Shown piece after piece: positions 26,032 to 36,524 of a stretch of DNA of 64,000 nucleotides. Where the stretch lies: assembly GCA_002282015.1 (NCBI GenBank), contig NCIJ01000001.1, positions 62,001 through 126,000 of the forward strand, given 5' to 3'. This DNA comes from Sulfuricurvum sp. 17-40-25. Lineage in GTDB: Bacteria; Campylobacterota; Campylobacteria; Campylobacterales; Sulfurimonadaceae. The notes beneath the pieces are model-generated. The model saw only the letters and a list, made by a program, of their open reading frames with translations. It made no database searches and was not told where the DNA came from. The position numbers and the translations under genes were made by a program. The stretch's first letter is position 1; each line of letters starts with the position of its first letter.

Positions 26032-27897
26032 ATGAGCGTCAAAGACTTAAACAAACACATCGAAACACTATTTACGGAACATAAATCCAAAAATTGTCTT
26101 ACCTATGAGGCCATTGTAGAGGCGTTTGACAAACAACCGACCCTCGCACAAGCTAAAAATATTTTAAAATTGGCAGAGAAATATAAAACTTGTCTTTTTA
26201 CTTCTTCAGAACATGCGAAGATTCTTAATCAGCAAGAAGCCGATGCAAAACGTGCAGCTCAGATTAAATACATCGAAGAAGCAAGTACCGATCAATTTGA
26301 TATTCTAAAGCAACATGAGCTTCTAGAATGGTCACGATCGGATTCTCCGGTACGTATGTATTTACGTGAAATGGGACAAATCCCCCTTTTGACCAAAGAA
26401 GAAGAAGTAGAGATTTCTAAACGTATGGAAAAGGGTGAAGAGATCATTATTGATGCTATTTGTTCTGTCCCATACCTTATTGAATTTATCCTAGACTACA
26501 AAGATCCCCTTATCAATCGTGAAAGACGCGTTAAAGAACTTTTTAAAAGTTTTGAAGACGATGCCGAAGAAGATTCTTCTTCTGATGATGATTCGGACGA
26601 TTCAGATGATGAAGAGACCAATGAAAAGGCCCCTTCTGCTAAAGATAAAAAACGTATTGAAAAAGTTATCACTTCGTTTAAAGCACTTGAAAAAGCAAAA
26701 AAAGACTGGGCAAAAGCAACTGAAAAAATGCTTGATGAGCGTCCCCTTGAAGAAATGGATGCGGATTACGTCTTCTTCTTTCTAAATGTCAGTTTCAAGA
26801 AAAAAACACTCAAAGATGCACTCATGGATTTGGGGCCAACCTCAAAACTCATCAACGAGCTTGTTCGTTCTATGGAAACAGCACTGCGCAGTGATGAAGG
26901 GTTTGATCGTGAGCTTAAGCGACTCGAATACAAACTCCCATTGTTCAATGACCTACTGAAAAAAAATCACGTTGTCATTGTTAACAAAATCACCGAACTG
27001 ACCAAAGAAGAAATTGCTGCCAAAGTTCCCGAAGCTACTATGGTTAGTACCTATATGGAAATCAAAAAACTGATCCAAACCAAAGAAGCCTCCAAGGGTG
27101 GCTTTGATATGGAGCCGGAAAAACTGGCTGATATTTTGGAGCAAATCAAGCGCGGGAAAAATATTTCTGAGACGTCAAAAACCCGTATGGCGAAAAGTAA
27201 CCTGCGTCTTGTTGTTTCTATCGCAAAACGTTATACCAATCGTGGTCTTCCATTCCTGGATTTGATCCAAGAAGGAAACATCGGATTGATGAAAGCGGTT
27301 GATAAGTTTGAATACCAAAAAGGGTATAAATTTTCAACGTACGCCACATGGTGGATTCGTCAAGCAATCAGCCGTGCTATCGCCGATCAAGCACGTACTA
27401 TTCGTATCCCGATTCACATGATCGAAACCATTAACCGTATCAATAAGATCATGCGTAAGCATCTCCAAGAGCATGGTAAAGAGCCGGATGTTGAAACCAT
27501 CGCTGAAGAAGTCGGTCTATCGGTTGAGAAAGTTAAAAACGTCATCAAAATCACCAAAGAGCCGATCTCACTCGAAGCTCCTATCGGTAATGAAGAAGAT
27601 GGACGTTTTGGAGACTTTATCGAAGATAAAATGTCACTCTCTCCATCCGACGCTGTTTTGAAAGATGACCTAAAAGTTCAGATAGAAGGTGTTCTTGAAC
27701 AGCTCAACGAACGTGAAAAAGCGGTTATCAAGATGCGTTTTGGGATTATGGACGATGAAAGTGACCGTACTCTAGAAGAGATAGGAAAAGAACTCAATGT
27801 TACACGTGAGCGTGTTCGTCAAATTGAAAGCAGTGCGATTAAAAAGCTTAAACACCCAAAAGTGGGTCGTAAATTGAAAAACTACATCGAAGACTAA
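26032..27897 (+). CDS. rpoD: RNA polymerase primary sigma factor RpoD
   Basis: The 621-residue housekeeping sigma-70 shows region 1.2 ([21 protein letters not shown], about 101-121), an acidic low-complexity stretch of Asp/Ser/Glu near 181-199 inside the non-conserved region, region 2 ([54 protein letters not shown]), region 3 and region 4.2 ([20 protein letters not shown]). Its stop overlaps the next start (TAATG). Confidence 0.97.
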   Translation: MSVKDLNKHIETLFTEHKSKNCLTYEAIVEAFDKQPTLAQAKNILKLAEKYKTCLFTSSEHAKILNQQEADAKRAAQIKYIEEASTDQFDILKQHELLEWSRSDSPVRMYLREMGQIPLLTKEEEVEISKRMEKGEEIIIDAICSVPYLIEFILDYKDPLINRERRVKELFKSFEDDAEEDSSSDDDSDDSDDEETNEKAPSAKDKKRIEKVITSFKALEKAKKDWAKATEKMLDERPLEEMDADYVFFFLNVSFKKKTLKDALMDLGPTSKLINELVRSMETALRSDEGFDRELKRLEYKLPLFNDLLKKNHVVIVNKITELTKEEIAAKVPEATMVSTYMEIKKLIQTKEASKGGFDMEPEKLADILEQIKRGKNISETSKTRMAKSNLRLVVSIAKRYTNRGLPFLDLIQEGNIGLMKAVDKFEYQKGYKFSTYATWWIRQAISRAIADQARTIRIPIHMIETINRINKIMRKHLQEHGKEPDVETIAEEVGLSVEKVKNVIKITKEPISLEAPIGNEEDGRFGDFIEDKMSLSPSDAVLKDDLKVQIEGVLEQLNEREKAVIKMRFGIMDDESDRTLEEIGKELNVTRERVRQIESSAIKKLKHPKVGRKLKNYIED

Positions 27898-28583
27898 TGA
27901 CATTCGATCAACAATGGATTGAGTACGATTTCAATCCATTCATACTATTTAACGCAAGTGGCAAAATCATCTCACTCAATACAGAAGCTCAATATTTACT
28001 TGGAGCTGCTGATTCTTCCGTAATCTATAAAATTGCCATGGCCAATGCCAGTGCAACCTTTGGATTCAAAACGACCTTTATGGATCTCGAATTCGGCCGT
28101 TTCAAATTTTTTGGTATCACAATTGGATACGAAGATGAAGAACAAATAGGTATTCGCCTCTATCAACTCCCCTCTTTTCAATTTACCAAACAAAAACCCC
28201 AAGGAAATCTAGTCAATATCTATACGCTTATTGACCTATGTATTAGTTCAAACTCTATTGGTTCACCTGTTAAGTACCTCAAAGACCTCGATCCATCTAT
28301 CCCAGAAATACGTTTACATGCAGAGATCTTCATCAAACTGCTCAATAAGACCTATCTAGCATTTAATGACAATGAAACAGTACTTACCCGCCTCTTTTTC
28401 AGAATAGGTGAACATATAAAGTATGAAGGTCAGAAATACTCACTTTTTGCTATTGAATTCTCTGCTCAAAATATGAATCGTAAATATTCATCAGAGCTTA
28501 TCCGTTTGGCAGAAGAAAACAATCTTTATTGTGATGTTAGAGAGTCAAAAGTCACGATCAATATTCCTATGATTACCAAATAA
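27897..28583 (+). CDS. Conserved hypothetical, PAS-like sensor remnant coupled to rpoD
   Basis: The 228-residue soluble protein begins YDFNPFILFNASGKIISLNTEA, which looks like a PAS-type fold, and continues with a helical segment resembling the dimerisation part of a histidine kinase. No catalytic histidine box or ATP-binding N/G boxes are visible. Translational coupling to rpoD (TAATG) suggests conserved co-expression. Function unknown. Confidence 0.6.
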   Translation: MTFDQQWIEYDFNPFILFNASGKIISLNTEAQYLLGAADSSVIYKIAMANASATFGFKTTFMDLEFGRFKFFGITIGYEDEEQIGIRLYQLPSFQFTKQKPQGNLVNIYTLIDLCISSNSIGSPVKYLKDLDPSIPEIRLHAEIFIKLLNKTYLAFNDNETVLTRLFFRIGEHIKYEGQKYSLFAIEFSAQNMNRKYSSELIRLAEENNLYCDVRESKVTINIPMITK

Positions 28584-30743
28584 CTAATTCATAAACGCTC
28601 GAACCGCTTCAAAAATTTGTTCATTGTATTTGGAATTAAGAATGACATGTTCTTTTGCCTCTATTATGACTTTAGTTTTCTTCTCACTTTTAATCCTGTC
28701 ATAAATTATGTCAGCCCCTTTAGGATTGACTACCGGATCTTTGTCACCTTGAATAATCAATGTTTTGGTTGTGATATTTTTGAGTAATGGATACGCATGA
28801 TCAATGAGTTTTTTGAGTTCCATAATTGAACGTATATGGTGTTCACTGTAATTGATATCAGGATTTTCAGGCGGGTCTTGTATGTACTCAATTTTGGAAT
28901 TTACCATCGAAAGCCAGCTACCAATAACGCCCATGGTTGAGAGTAAATAATTAAAACGCATGTCATCAAATTTAATAGCGGTATTAATACAAATCAGTCC
29001 ATCAACTTTGTGCTGTTTTGATGCTGCTGCTATTAGTGCCAGAACCCCTCCTGCTGAAAATCCACATAAATACAGTCGTCGGCTAATCAATCTCATCGCC
29101 GCAAAACCGCGATTAAAACTATCGATCCAATGAATATACGAGCTCCCTTTTAAGTCTTCTGGAACCGTACCATGCCCTTCCATACGTATGCAATATACAT
29201 TGACCCCTAAGGAGTGTACAAAGTGCGCTAATTCTTCCATCTCTTTAGGTGCCGCTTTATACCCATGAGACATGACCATCCCAATCTCATTATGCGGGTT
29301 ATACAGTATAAATGGTCTCCCAATCTCTTTTGGCTTGCTGTGTATAATGGAATAGTAGTGTTGGTATGAATAATCAAAGCGTCTTAAATCCTGTTCAAAT
29401 ATCCCATCAAAAACACTTTTACCTACTTCATCCAGTGACCGCTTGACCGTATCATGTAAAAGACTCTTTAAATCTCCAAAAAGAGCCACTTCATTGAGCA
29501 CTACACGCAGTGTATTTTTAAGCCTTACAGTAGCAAATGTATGTTCATTTGCAAGCGCCTCTTTATCAATACGATAACTACCATCATCAAGAGGTATTAG
29601 AATTTTTTGTGCACATGCTAACGCTAAAACAGTATCAAACATCTCATAGGGTTCATCAATGAGCAGTTTGAAAAAATCACGGTGCAGCATACCATGTGTT
29701 TTATGTACTTTTAAACAAAGAATTTCTTTGACTGAAAGAAAAATGACTGCTCTTAAGTGGCTTAAACGTAAGGTTTCGGTGGGATAACTTTCCAAGGCTA
29801 AAGCGAAGATATGATCAAAATTAATAAGCGTATTTTTATAGACTTTATCCATGACTAATGTAGTGAGTTGATGGCGGCTATAGTCAATAATTGCATCATG
29901 ATCACTTTTGGTATTGCCCATAATATTCAATGCTGTACGTGCAGTATGTATCTGTTTCTCGATACTAATAGGAGCATCCAGATGAATGTGCATATGGGCA
30001 TTCACCAAAAGGTTTCCCTCAACCTCTAGCTCTTCTAAAAAGGTTTCATTTTTTATCTCTAAAATCGAACCGGCCATCTGCGTAAACATATTTTTACCTA
30101 TACGCATCGGAAAATAATTAATCGTTACCGGTACGATTTGTGTTCCGATATAGGAGGTCATCTCACCTTCTTTAAGACCGTATTTTTTCCTAAATGCGTT
30201 AACAGCATCCTCGTTTCCTTCTTTTTTTGCAAGACGGTATGCTTGTTTCTCCAACTCACATTTGAGTGCTAATACGGCTGATCCAGTTGGCATAGGGTGA
30301 GGACCGTGAGCATCGTGTATCATAAATTCTTTACCGCTAATAGTTACTTTTTTATTTTTGAGCATACTCCCCTCAGGATAAATAAGCCAACTATTTTTTC
30401 CCTTTATCAGGTCAGCTAAAATAATAGTATCACGATTAGTATCTTTGGTTGATATTGTCCCTAGTGATTCCAGATACTCTTTTAACTTTGGCTGGAATAA
30501 TCCGGAATCCGCTAATGATCGGACTTTGATATTCAGCTTTTGATACAAAAAACTGGGGATTAAAAACGTTTCAACCCTCGTAAAGTGGTTGGCACAAAAA
30601 AGTATCGGTTTAGTGAGATCCACATCGGGATGCACACTGATTGTAATACTCGAATCAAGAAGATGCCTGACATATTTGATGAGCTGATGAGTGGAACCAA
30701 AAGAGATCCCTTTTAATAACAGTTCTTGTCTAGGAGTCATCAC
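28584..30743 (-). CDS. Fused glycerophosphate-type acyltransferase and alpha/beta hydrolase
   Basis: The 719-residue protein has an N-terminal LPLAT/PlsC-like domain: FCANHFTRVETFLIP near 49-63 corresponds to HX4D but has Glu in place of Asp, and LIYPEGSML near 118-126 is the second acyltransferase block. The C-terminal third is an alpha/beta hydrolase: GMVMSHGYKAAPKEMEELA, nucleophile elbow CGFSAGGVLALIAA near 563, and a final IIQGDKDPVVNPKG and EAKEHVIL. As the last gene of the fad operon (one-base overlap with fadE) it may move acyl chains between CoA and lipids, or hydrolyse thioesters or esters. The substrate is unknown. Confidence 0.75.
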   Translation of the reverse strand: MMTPRQELLLKGISFGSTHQLIKYVRHLLDSSITISVHPDVDLTKPILFCANHFTRVETFLIPSFLYQKLNIKVRSLADSGLFQPKLKEYLESLGTISTKDTNRDTIILADLIKGKNSWLIYPEGSMLKNKKVTISGKEFMIHDAHGPHPMPTGSAVLALKCELEKQAYRLAKKEGNEDAVNAFRKKYGLKEGEMTSYIGTQIVPVTINYFPMRIGKNMFTQMAGSILEIKNETFLEELEVEGNLLVNAHMHIHLDAPISIEKQIHTARTALNIMGNTKSDHDAIIDYSRHQLTTLVMDKVYKNTLINFDHIFALALESYPTETLRLSHLRAVIFLSVKEILCLKVHKTHGMLHRDFFKLLIDEPYEMFDTVLALACAQKILIPLDDGSYRIDKEALANEHTFATVRLKNTLRVVLNEVALFGDLKSLLHDTVKRSLDEVGKSVFDGIFEQDLRRFDYSYQHYYSIIHSKPKEIGRPFILYNPHNEIGMVMSHGYKAAPKEMEELAHFVHSLGVNVYCIRMEGHGTVPEDLKGSSYIHWIDSFNRGFAAMRLISRRLYLCGFSAGGVLALIAAASKQHKVDGLICINTAIKFDDMRFNYLLSTMGVIGSWLSMVNSKIEYIQDPPENPDINYSEHHIRSIMELKKLIDHAYPLLKNITTKTLIIQGDKDPVVNPKGADIIYDRIKSEKKTKVIIEAKEHVILNSKYNEQIFEAVRAFMN

Positions 30744-33109
30744 TAATCTCTTACAAAAGTACTTACATCATAACTATCCACTTGAATAGCTTCTTGTTTC
30801 AGAAGATAGGCTTTTTTCAATGTACTGCCTTCTGCTTTGGATATGACCGATTTTTTAACAGCTTCTTCAATAAGAAGGTCAAACGGTGCCTTTGGTAAAG
30901 CGTGTGCCCGTATCGCTTTTTTCATTTTTCCGACAATAGGTTTAGCCTCATTATGCAGTTTAAATGCCTCTTCGAGCAGTGCAAGCTGTTTACCTACATA
31001 GACATCTTTGGTGAGTGCATCGCGTTTCTCATCCTGCGTTAATATTATGGTCGCCAAACGATGTAATTGCTGATCATTAGCAGGTCTTCCCATACGGTTT
31101 AAACGCATGTAAAAGCGCAAAGGGGCGAATAATATTCCAGAAAAAAGATTATGGGCAATATCGTCGTATGCTTTTTGGATATTGCTTAGCGCGTGATCTC
31201 CGACATATTTCATAAAAACTTCACTGTCTTTTGAATAGCCTTCCTCTTTGTAACGACGCATCGTAGCCATCAATAAATAACTGTAGGACATAACATCCCC
31301 AAAACGCGCCGAAATCATTTCACGCTGTTTGAGTGATCCACCAAACAAGCCCATAATCAAATCAGTCATGAAAGAGAATGTTGCCGAGGTCCACATCAAT
31401 TTACGTTCATAATTTCGCGCCACACCGCTTGATTTTGGCAGATAGATATACCCGCGTGTTACACTAAGCAGTATCATACGAACCATATTTCCTAACGCAA
31501 AACCGATGTGAGCGAAAAAGTTGACATCAAATGCTTTTGCGTCATTACTACCAAGCGCTTCGATCTCTTTATACGCAAACGGATGACAACGAATCACCCC
31601 TTGGCCAAATTGAATCAACGTACGGGTCATGATGTTTGCACCCTCAACCGTTATTGCAATAGGAGCACCCATATAGGCATGACCTATGAGGTTACGCTCG
31701 CCCAAGCTGATTCCTGCTCCACCCACAATATCCATCGCATCATTGATCGTTTTACGAAACAGTTCCGTCGAATGATATTTCATCACGGCATTAATAACCG
31801 AAGGTTTTTTACCCTCATCAATCGCTCCGATGGTGAAAATACGCGCTGCATCCATCATATAGGTCATTGCTGCCATATGACCCAAAACAGATTCAATCCC
31901 CTCGAAATTACCGATACTCGTACCAAACTGCTCACGCACCGTTGCATAGGCTCCACACACTTTGGTACTGAGTTTAATCCCACCCGTACACGTCGAGGGA
32001 AGAGAGATACCGCGTCCAACCGCAAGCGATTCCATCAGCATCATCCAGCCCTGCCCGATTCCATCCATACCGCCAATAACATCATCAATACCTATGATGA
32101 CATCCATTCCTTGAAGAGGTGAGTTGACAAACGGTATTCCCAACGGATTATGTCGTCGTCCCTGCACTACTCCCTCAAGACTTGATTTAACCAAGGCACA
32201 GGTAATTCCTAGATCAGACTCTTTTCCTAAAATACCATCAGGATCTCTGAGGGTAAATGCCAAACCGATCAAACTCGCAATCGCACCAAGGGTAATATAG
32301 CGTTTCTCAAAATTTAAGCGGATTTTAGGGACGCCGTTGTCGTTAAAGACGATTCCGTACGCACGAATCGATGTCGCATCCGAACCCGCAAGCGGCTCCG
32401 TCAATGCAAAACACGGTACATCCGTACCATTTGCCAAACGTGGAAGGTAGTAATCACGCTGAGCTTGCGTTCCATAATGCAAAAGCAGTTCTGCAGGCCC
32501 AAGAGAATTAGGAACCATAGTCGTAATCGCCAAAGCTTGTGAATGGGTTGCCAATTTTTGAATAACCGCAGAATGACCCAGTGCTGAAAATCCAAGTCCG
32601 CCGTATTGTTTTGGAATAATCATCCCAAGAAAATGGTTATCTTTGAGATACTGCCATACTTGCGGTGAGAGATCACGACGTTCAGACGTCTCGTAATCAT
32701 TGGTCATACGGCATACTTCATCGACTTCTTTATTTAAAAAAGCATTTTCCTCTGCAGTTAGCGTTGGATACGAATCGCTCAGTATCGTTGTAAAATTCGG
32801 TCTACCCGAGAAGATTTCTCCATCCATCCATACGGTACCCGCACGAAGAGCAATTTTCTCTGTTTGCGAGATTGAGGGCATCAATTTTAAACGTGCAATC
32901 AAGGCCATAAGAGGTTTAGAGATCAACGCGGTTCGAATTGGCTCAATGAGTAATAGTATATTGATGGTCAAATAAACGGCTATTCCCATCTTATCCGGAC
33001 AGCCCAAATAGACAAATACCGCCAAAACCGGCGACCAAATTATAAACTTAACGCGGTTATACCATAATATAAGCAGCAATACTGCCAATGCATACAGATA
33101 ATAATTCAT
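30743..33109 (-). CDS. fadE: Acyl-CoA dehydrogenase FadE-type
   Basis: The first oxidation step of beta-oxidation. The 788 residues match the large FadE form: N-terminal membrane segments (about 3-57), then a flavin acyl-CoA dehydrogenase core (MIIPKQYGGLGFSALGHSAVI, CFALTEPLAGSDATSIRAYG, GGGIKL-like GRGISLPSTCTGGIKLSTK, VGGAGISLGERNLIG) and a C-terminal domain with RMGRPANDQQLHRLATIIL. It overlaps fadJ by four bases, indicating coupling. Confidence 0.9.
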   Translation of the reverse strand: MNYYLYALAVLLLILWYNRVKFIIWSPVLAVFVYLGCPDKMGIAVYLTINILLLIEPIRTALISKPLMALIARLKLMPSISQTEKIALRAGTVWMDGEIFSGRPNFTTILSDSYPTLTAEENAFLNKEVDEVCRMTNDYETSERRDLSPQVWQYLKDNHFLGMIIPKQYGGLGFSALGHSAVIQKLATHSQALAITTMVPNSLGPAELLLHYGTQAQRDYYLPRLANGTDVPCFALTEPLAGSDATSIRAYGIVFNDNGVPKIRLNFEKRYITLGAIASLIGLAFTLRDPDGILGKESDLGITCALVKSSLEGVVQGRRHNPLGIPFVNSPLQGMDVIIGIDDVIGGMDGIGQGWMMLMESLAVGRGISLPSTCTGGIKLSTKVCGAYATVREQFGTSIGNFEGIESVLGHMAAMTYMMDAARIFTIGAIDEGKKPSVINAVMKYHSTELFRKTINDAMDIVGGAGISLGERNLIGHAYMGAPIAITVEGANIMTRTLIQFGQGVIRCHPFAYKEIEALGSNDAKAFDVNFFAHIGFALGNMVRMILLSVTRGYIYLPKSSGVARNYERKLMWTSATFSFMTDLIMGLFGGSLKQREMISARFGDVMSYSYLLMATMRRYKEEGYSKDSEVFMKYVGDHALSNIQKAYDDIAHNLFSGILFAPLRFYMRLNRMGRPANDQQLHRLATIILTQDEKRDALTKDVYVGKQLALLEEAFKLHNEAKPIVGKMKKAIRAHALPKAPFDLLIEEAVKKSVISKAEGSTLKKAYLLKQEAIQVDSYDVSTFVRD

Positions 33110-35229
33110 TTGATTCCCTTGTAAAATGTTGAACCCTTATGTGCGAGTTCTTGCAGTAAAGGTGCGGGTTCAAAACGCATTCCGTATTTATCACGTAATC
33201 GTAATAATGCATGTAAAATCTTTTCTAAACCATACGTATCCGCATATTTGAGTAACCCTCCTCTAAATGGTGGAAAGCCTGTACCCATAATCATCGCAAC
33301 GTCCAAATGCTGCGCATTTTTGACAATTCCTTCTTGAAGACAATACGCCGCTTCATTTACCATTATCAACATTGCGCGATCCATAACTTCTTCGTCACTC
33401 AAATGTACTTTACTCAACTGAAGCGCTTGTATGTCTGGATTTAAGGTTTTCTTTTTTCCATCGTGTATGTAAAAACCACGTTTTGCTTTTTTACCTAAAA
33501 GGTGCAGCTCATTGTACGCACGATCCAAAAGATTTGAAACCTCCATACGTTCTCCATACCCTTGATGTAAAACACTGGCTACTTTATAACCCACATCCAA
33601 ACCAACTGTATCGGCAAGGACAAATGGCCCCATAGGCATTCCAAATGCTTCGATGAGTGTATCAATACGCTCTACACCCTCCCCTTGATGTACCATCTTG
33701 GCACATTCATTGATGTACGGTAATAAAATACGATTGACCAAAAAGCCTGGGCAATCATTGACAACTATCGGTGTTTTACCTGCTTTTTTTGCCAAACTAA
33801 CGATGGTAGCAATGACTTCAGGTTTGGTATCTTTGGAAGGAATGATCTCCACAAGAGGCATCTGTTCAACAGGATTAAAAAAGTGCATACCGATAAAACG
33901 CTCAGGATGTTGCATGTCCGATGATAACAGATTAATTGACAGTGACGATGTGTTAGTTGCGATAATAGCATCGTCTCTCATCACCGCTTCTAGCGCTTTA
34001 AATGTCTCTTTCTTCGTTGCCATATCTTCTACAATCGCTTCAATCGCCAAATCACTGTGTCCAAAAGAACTCAAATCCGTTCCATACGAAATAAGAGAAA
34101 GTTTCATATCCACTTCACGTGCGTTGAGTCTGCGTCGTTTTTTCAAAAATTCAAAGGATTGCGCAACGTGTTGCAGGGTTTGTGCCGCTTTATCAAAACT
34201 TCGTGCATAGAGTCGTACCAATAGATCCATTTTTGCAAACAGCCACACAATACCTCCTCCCATAGCACCGCCACCAATTACCGATGTGAACTTGACAGGT
34301 AACAATGCCTCTTTTGAAACCAGGGCTTTTTCATTTTTAACCGCTTCGAGTGCAAAATAAACTGAAATAAGATTTTTAGATTCTGGGGTTACTGCCATCT
34401 CGGCAAACGTACGTGCTTCAAATTCCAATGCACGAGTACTGTCCATGCTATTTGTTTTTTTAAATATTTCAATAACAGCCAGAGGTGCTGGGTAATGCCC
34501 TTTGGTTTTTTCCATAACCGTTTTATGGGCTACCATCGTTATAACCCAAGGAGTTAACCGTTCAATCAATGTGTGCTGGTAGCGTTTTTTTAATATCCCT
34601 TCTTGTTCAATCGGATTTAAAATACTTTGAGTAAATGCCGCAAGTTTAAAGTCCAGATACCCTTGAGGAACACACGCATCAACCATCCCAAGCTTTAATG
34701 CTTTGGCACCGTTAATGTATTTTGCCCCTAAGATGATTTCAAGTGCTTTTGAAGGACCAATTAATTTTTGAAGGGTCTGAGTCCCTCCAAAGCCCGGTAT
34801 AACACCTAAATTAACCTCTGGTAATCCGATCTTGGTTGCTTTATTTTCTGTCGCAATACGATAGGTACAACGCAATGCAAGTTCAAAGCCTCCACCTAAA
34901 CACGCACCATCTATTACTGCAATTGTAGGAAATGGGAGATACGCTATTTTTTCTAAGATTATTTGTCCATGTCTTACAACATCATACGCCGTATCACAAT
35001 CGTCCAAAGAACGTATTTCTGTTATGTCCGCACCGGCAATAAAAATATCTTTTTTCGCACTCACAAAACGCAGTACCTTGACCTCGGTATTCTTTTTTAA
35101 CGCATCCAAGTGATTATTTAATTCTTCCATCGATTGGTGATTTAAAATATTGACCTTACTGTCTGGAATATCAAATACCAGCGTTGCGATTCCATCTTCT
35201 ATCGTAAGTGTAAAGTTATGTGTTTTCAT
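33106..35229 (-). CDS. fadJ: Enoyl-CoA hydratase/3-hydroxyacyl-CoA dehydrogenase FadJ-type
   Basis: The alpha subunit of the beta-oxidation complex (707 residues). An N-terminal crotonase domain (GLPEVNLGVIPGFGGTQTLQ; oxyanion region IAGADITEIRSL) is followed by the NAD-binding domain (SVIGGGAMGGGIVWLFAKMD, NTSSLSINLL, GMHFFNPVEQMPLVEII) and two C-terminal HCDH domains. GGAGG lies seven bases before the ATG at 35229, which overlaps the stop of the thiolase gene. FadJ rather than FadB is suggested by pairing with a FadI-type thiolase. Confidence 0.9.
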   Translation of the reverse strand: MKTHNFTLTIEDGIATLVFDIPDSKVNILNHQSMEELNNHLDALKKNTEVKVLRFVSAKKDIFIAGADITEIRSLDDCDTAYDVVRHGQIILEKIAYLPFPTIAVIDGACLGGGFELALRCTYRIATENKATKIGLPEVNLGVIPGFGGTQTLQKLIGPSKALEIILGAKYINGAKALKLGMVDACVPQGYLDFKLAAFTQSILNPIEQEGILKKRYQHTLIERLTPWVITMVAHKTVMEKTKGHYPAPLAVIEIFKKTNSMDSTRALEFEARTFAEMAVTPESKNLISVYFALEAVKNEKALVSKEALLPVKFTSVIGGGAMGGGIVWLFAKMDLLVRLYARSFDKAAQTLQHVAQSFEFLKKRRRLNAREVDMKLSLISYGTDLSSFGHSDLAIEAIVEDMATKKETFKALEAVMRDDAIIATNTSSLSINLLSSDMQHPERFIGMHFFNPVEQMPLVEIIPSKDTKPEVIATIVSLAKKAGKTPIVVNDCPGFLVNRILLPYINECAKMVHQGEGVERIDTLIEAFGMPMGPFVLADTVGLDVGYKVASVLHQGYGERMEVSNLLDRAYNELHLLGKKAKRGFYIHDGKKKTLNPDIQALQLSKVHLSDEEVMDRAMLIMVNEAAYCLQEGIVKNAQHLDVAMIMGTGFPPFRGGLLKYADTYGLEKILHALLRLRDKYGMRFEPAPLLQELAHKGSTFYKGIK

Positions 35230-36521
35230 TATGAAACCTCCAATATCATCGATGCACCCTGACCACCACCGATGCACAGAGTCGCTAATCCGCGATTTTT
35301 ATTTTGTTGACGAAGTGCTTTTAATAAATGTATTACCAAACGTGTCCCCGTCATTCCTACCGGATGTCCCAACGCGACAGAACCGCCATGTATGTTTAAA
35401 ATTGTCTCATCAATACTGCCCACTGCTGTTGACTGATTGAGATGCTGTTGGGCATACGATGCTGATTCAAATGCTTTTAAATTGGCCAAAATCTGTACTG
35501 CAAAAGCCTCATTCATCTCAATGAGTTCCATGTCTTTGAGGGTTAAACCTGTTCTTTTGAAAATTTTCGCTGTAGAATACACAGGTCCAAGTCCCATACG
35601 GCTAGGGTCAAGACCGGCATACGCATACGAACTCAAATAGCCAAGAGGTTCTAATCCAAGTTCTTTGGCTTTACTCTCACTCATTACCACGACTGCTGCA
35701 GCAGCATCAGAGACTTGAGAAGAATTTCCTGCGGTAACCGTCCCGTTTTTACGATCAAAGAAGGGCTTTAATTTTCCAAGTTTATCCGGCGATTGATCGT
35801 AGCGTATACCATCATCGTCCATCATCACTTTACCCCTCAGGGCATCATACACAATAGGAATAATCTCTTGGGCAAAGATTCCCGCTACTTGTGCTGCTTG
35901 CGCCTTATTGTGGCTCATGGATGCATAAATATCCTGAGCTTCTCGGCTGATACCAAAATCTTGCGCCAAAATTTCTGCAGTTGAACCCATCATAAGACCA
36001 TTGGTAGGATCGGTCAACCCCTGCATCAGTCCAATAATAGGTTTTAAAAACGCCGGACGTAAATGGCTGATATTTTTGAGTTTTTCGGACACACTGCGAG
36101 ATTTGAACAACCCCTCAAAAATACCCGTCAATGCTGGTGAAAAGAGTAGCGGAATATTACTCATGGATTCAACGCCCCCGCACATGTATATCTCGCCTTG
36201 ACCACTTAGAATCTTGTCCGTAGCCGTCGTGATCGACTCCATTCCTGATGCGCAGTTACGATGAACGGTATACGCAGGAATACTGGGTCCAAACCCTGCT
36301 TTTAAACCAATAACACGCGCGATATTAGCGGCATGAACCGGCTGGGATACATTCCCTATGATGATCTCATCGTATCGATCGTAGTCAATCCCTACACGCA
36401 GTGCGAGTTCTTGTACTACATGAGCACCCAATGTTTCTGCTTGAAGGTTTTTGAGCAAGCCTCCTGCTTTGGCTATAGGGGTACGAATCCCGTCAATAAT
36501 GGCTATACGTTCATGTTTCAT
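35229..36521 (-). CDS. fadI: Acetyl-CoA acyltransferase (thiolase), FadI-type
   Basis: The thiolytic step of beta-oxidation. The 430 residues have the nucleophilic Cys in VHRNCASGMESI (about 88-99), NEAFAVQI, the HGGSVALGHPVGMTGTRLV histidine motif and the C-terminal Cys in LCIGGGQGASM. Length and sequence fit the trifunctional-complex thiolase FadI. It is three bases downstream of the acyl-CoA ligase gene. Confidence 0.9.
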   Translation of the reverse strand: MKHERIAIIDGIRTPIAKAGGLLKNLQAETLGAHVVQELALRVGIDYDRYDEIIIGNVSQPVHAANIARVIGLKAGFGPSIPAYTVHRNCASGMESITTATDKILSGQGEIYMCGGVESMSNIPLLFSPALTGIFEGLFKSRSVSEKLKNISHLRPAFLKPIIGLMQGLTDPTNGLMMGSTAEILAQDFGISREAQDIYASMSHNKAQAAQVAGIFAQEIIPIVYDALRGKVMMDDDGIRYDQSPDKLGKLKPFFDRKNGTVTAGNSSQVSDAAAAVVVMSESKAKELGLEPLGYLSSYAYAGLDPSRMGLGPVYSTAKIFKRTGLTLKDMELIEMNEAFAVQILANLKAFESASYAQQHLNQSTAVGSIDETILNIHGGSVALGHPVGMTGTRLVIHLLKALRQQNKNRGLATLCIGGGQGASMILEVS

Positions 36522-36524
36522 AAT

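Noticed and set aside
31508-32122. 204-codon plus-strand ORF inside fadE
   Set aside because: It is antisense to a well-conserved acyl-CoA dehydrogenase core, rich in His/Arg/Thr as expected for a shadow frame.
33698-34210. 170-codon plus-strand ORF inside fadJ
   Set aside because: Antisense shadow of the 3-hydroxyacyl-CoA dehydrogenase domain with no initiation signal.
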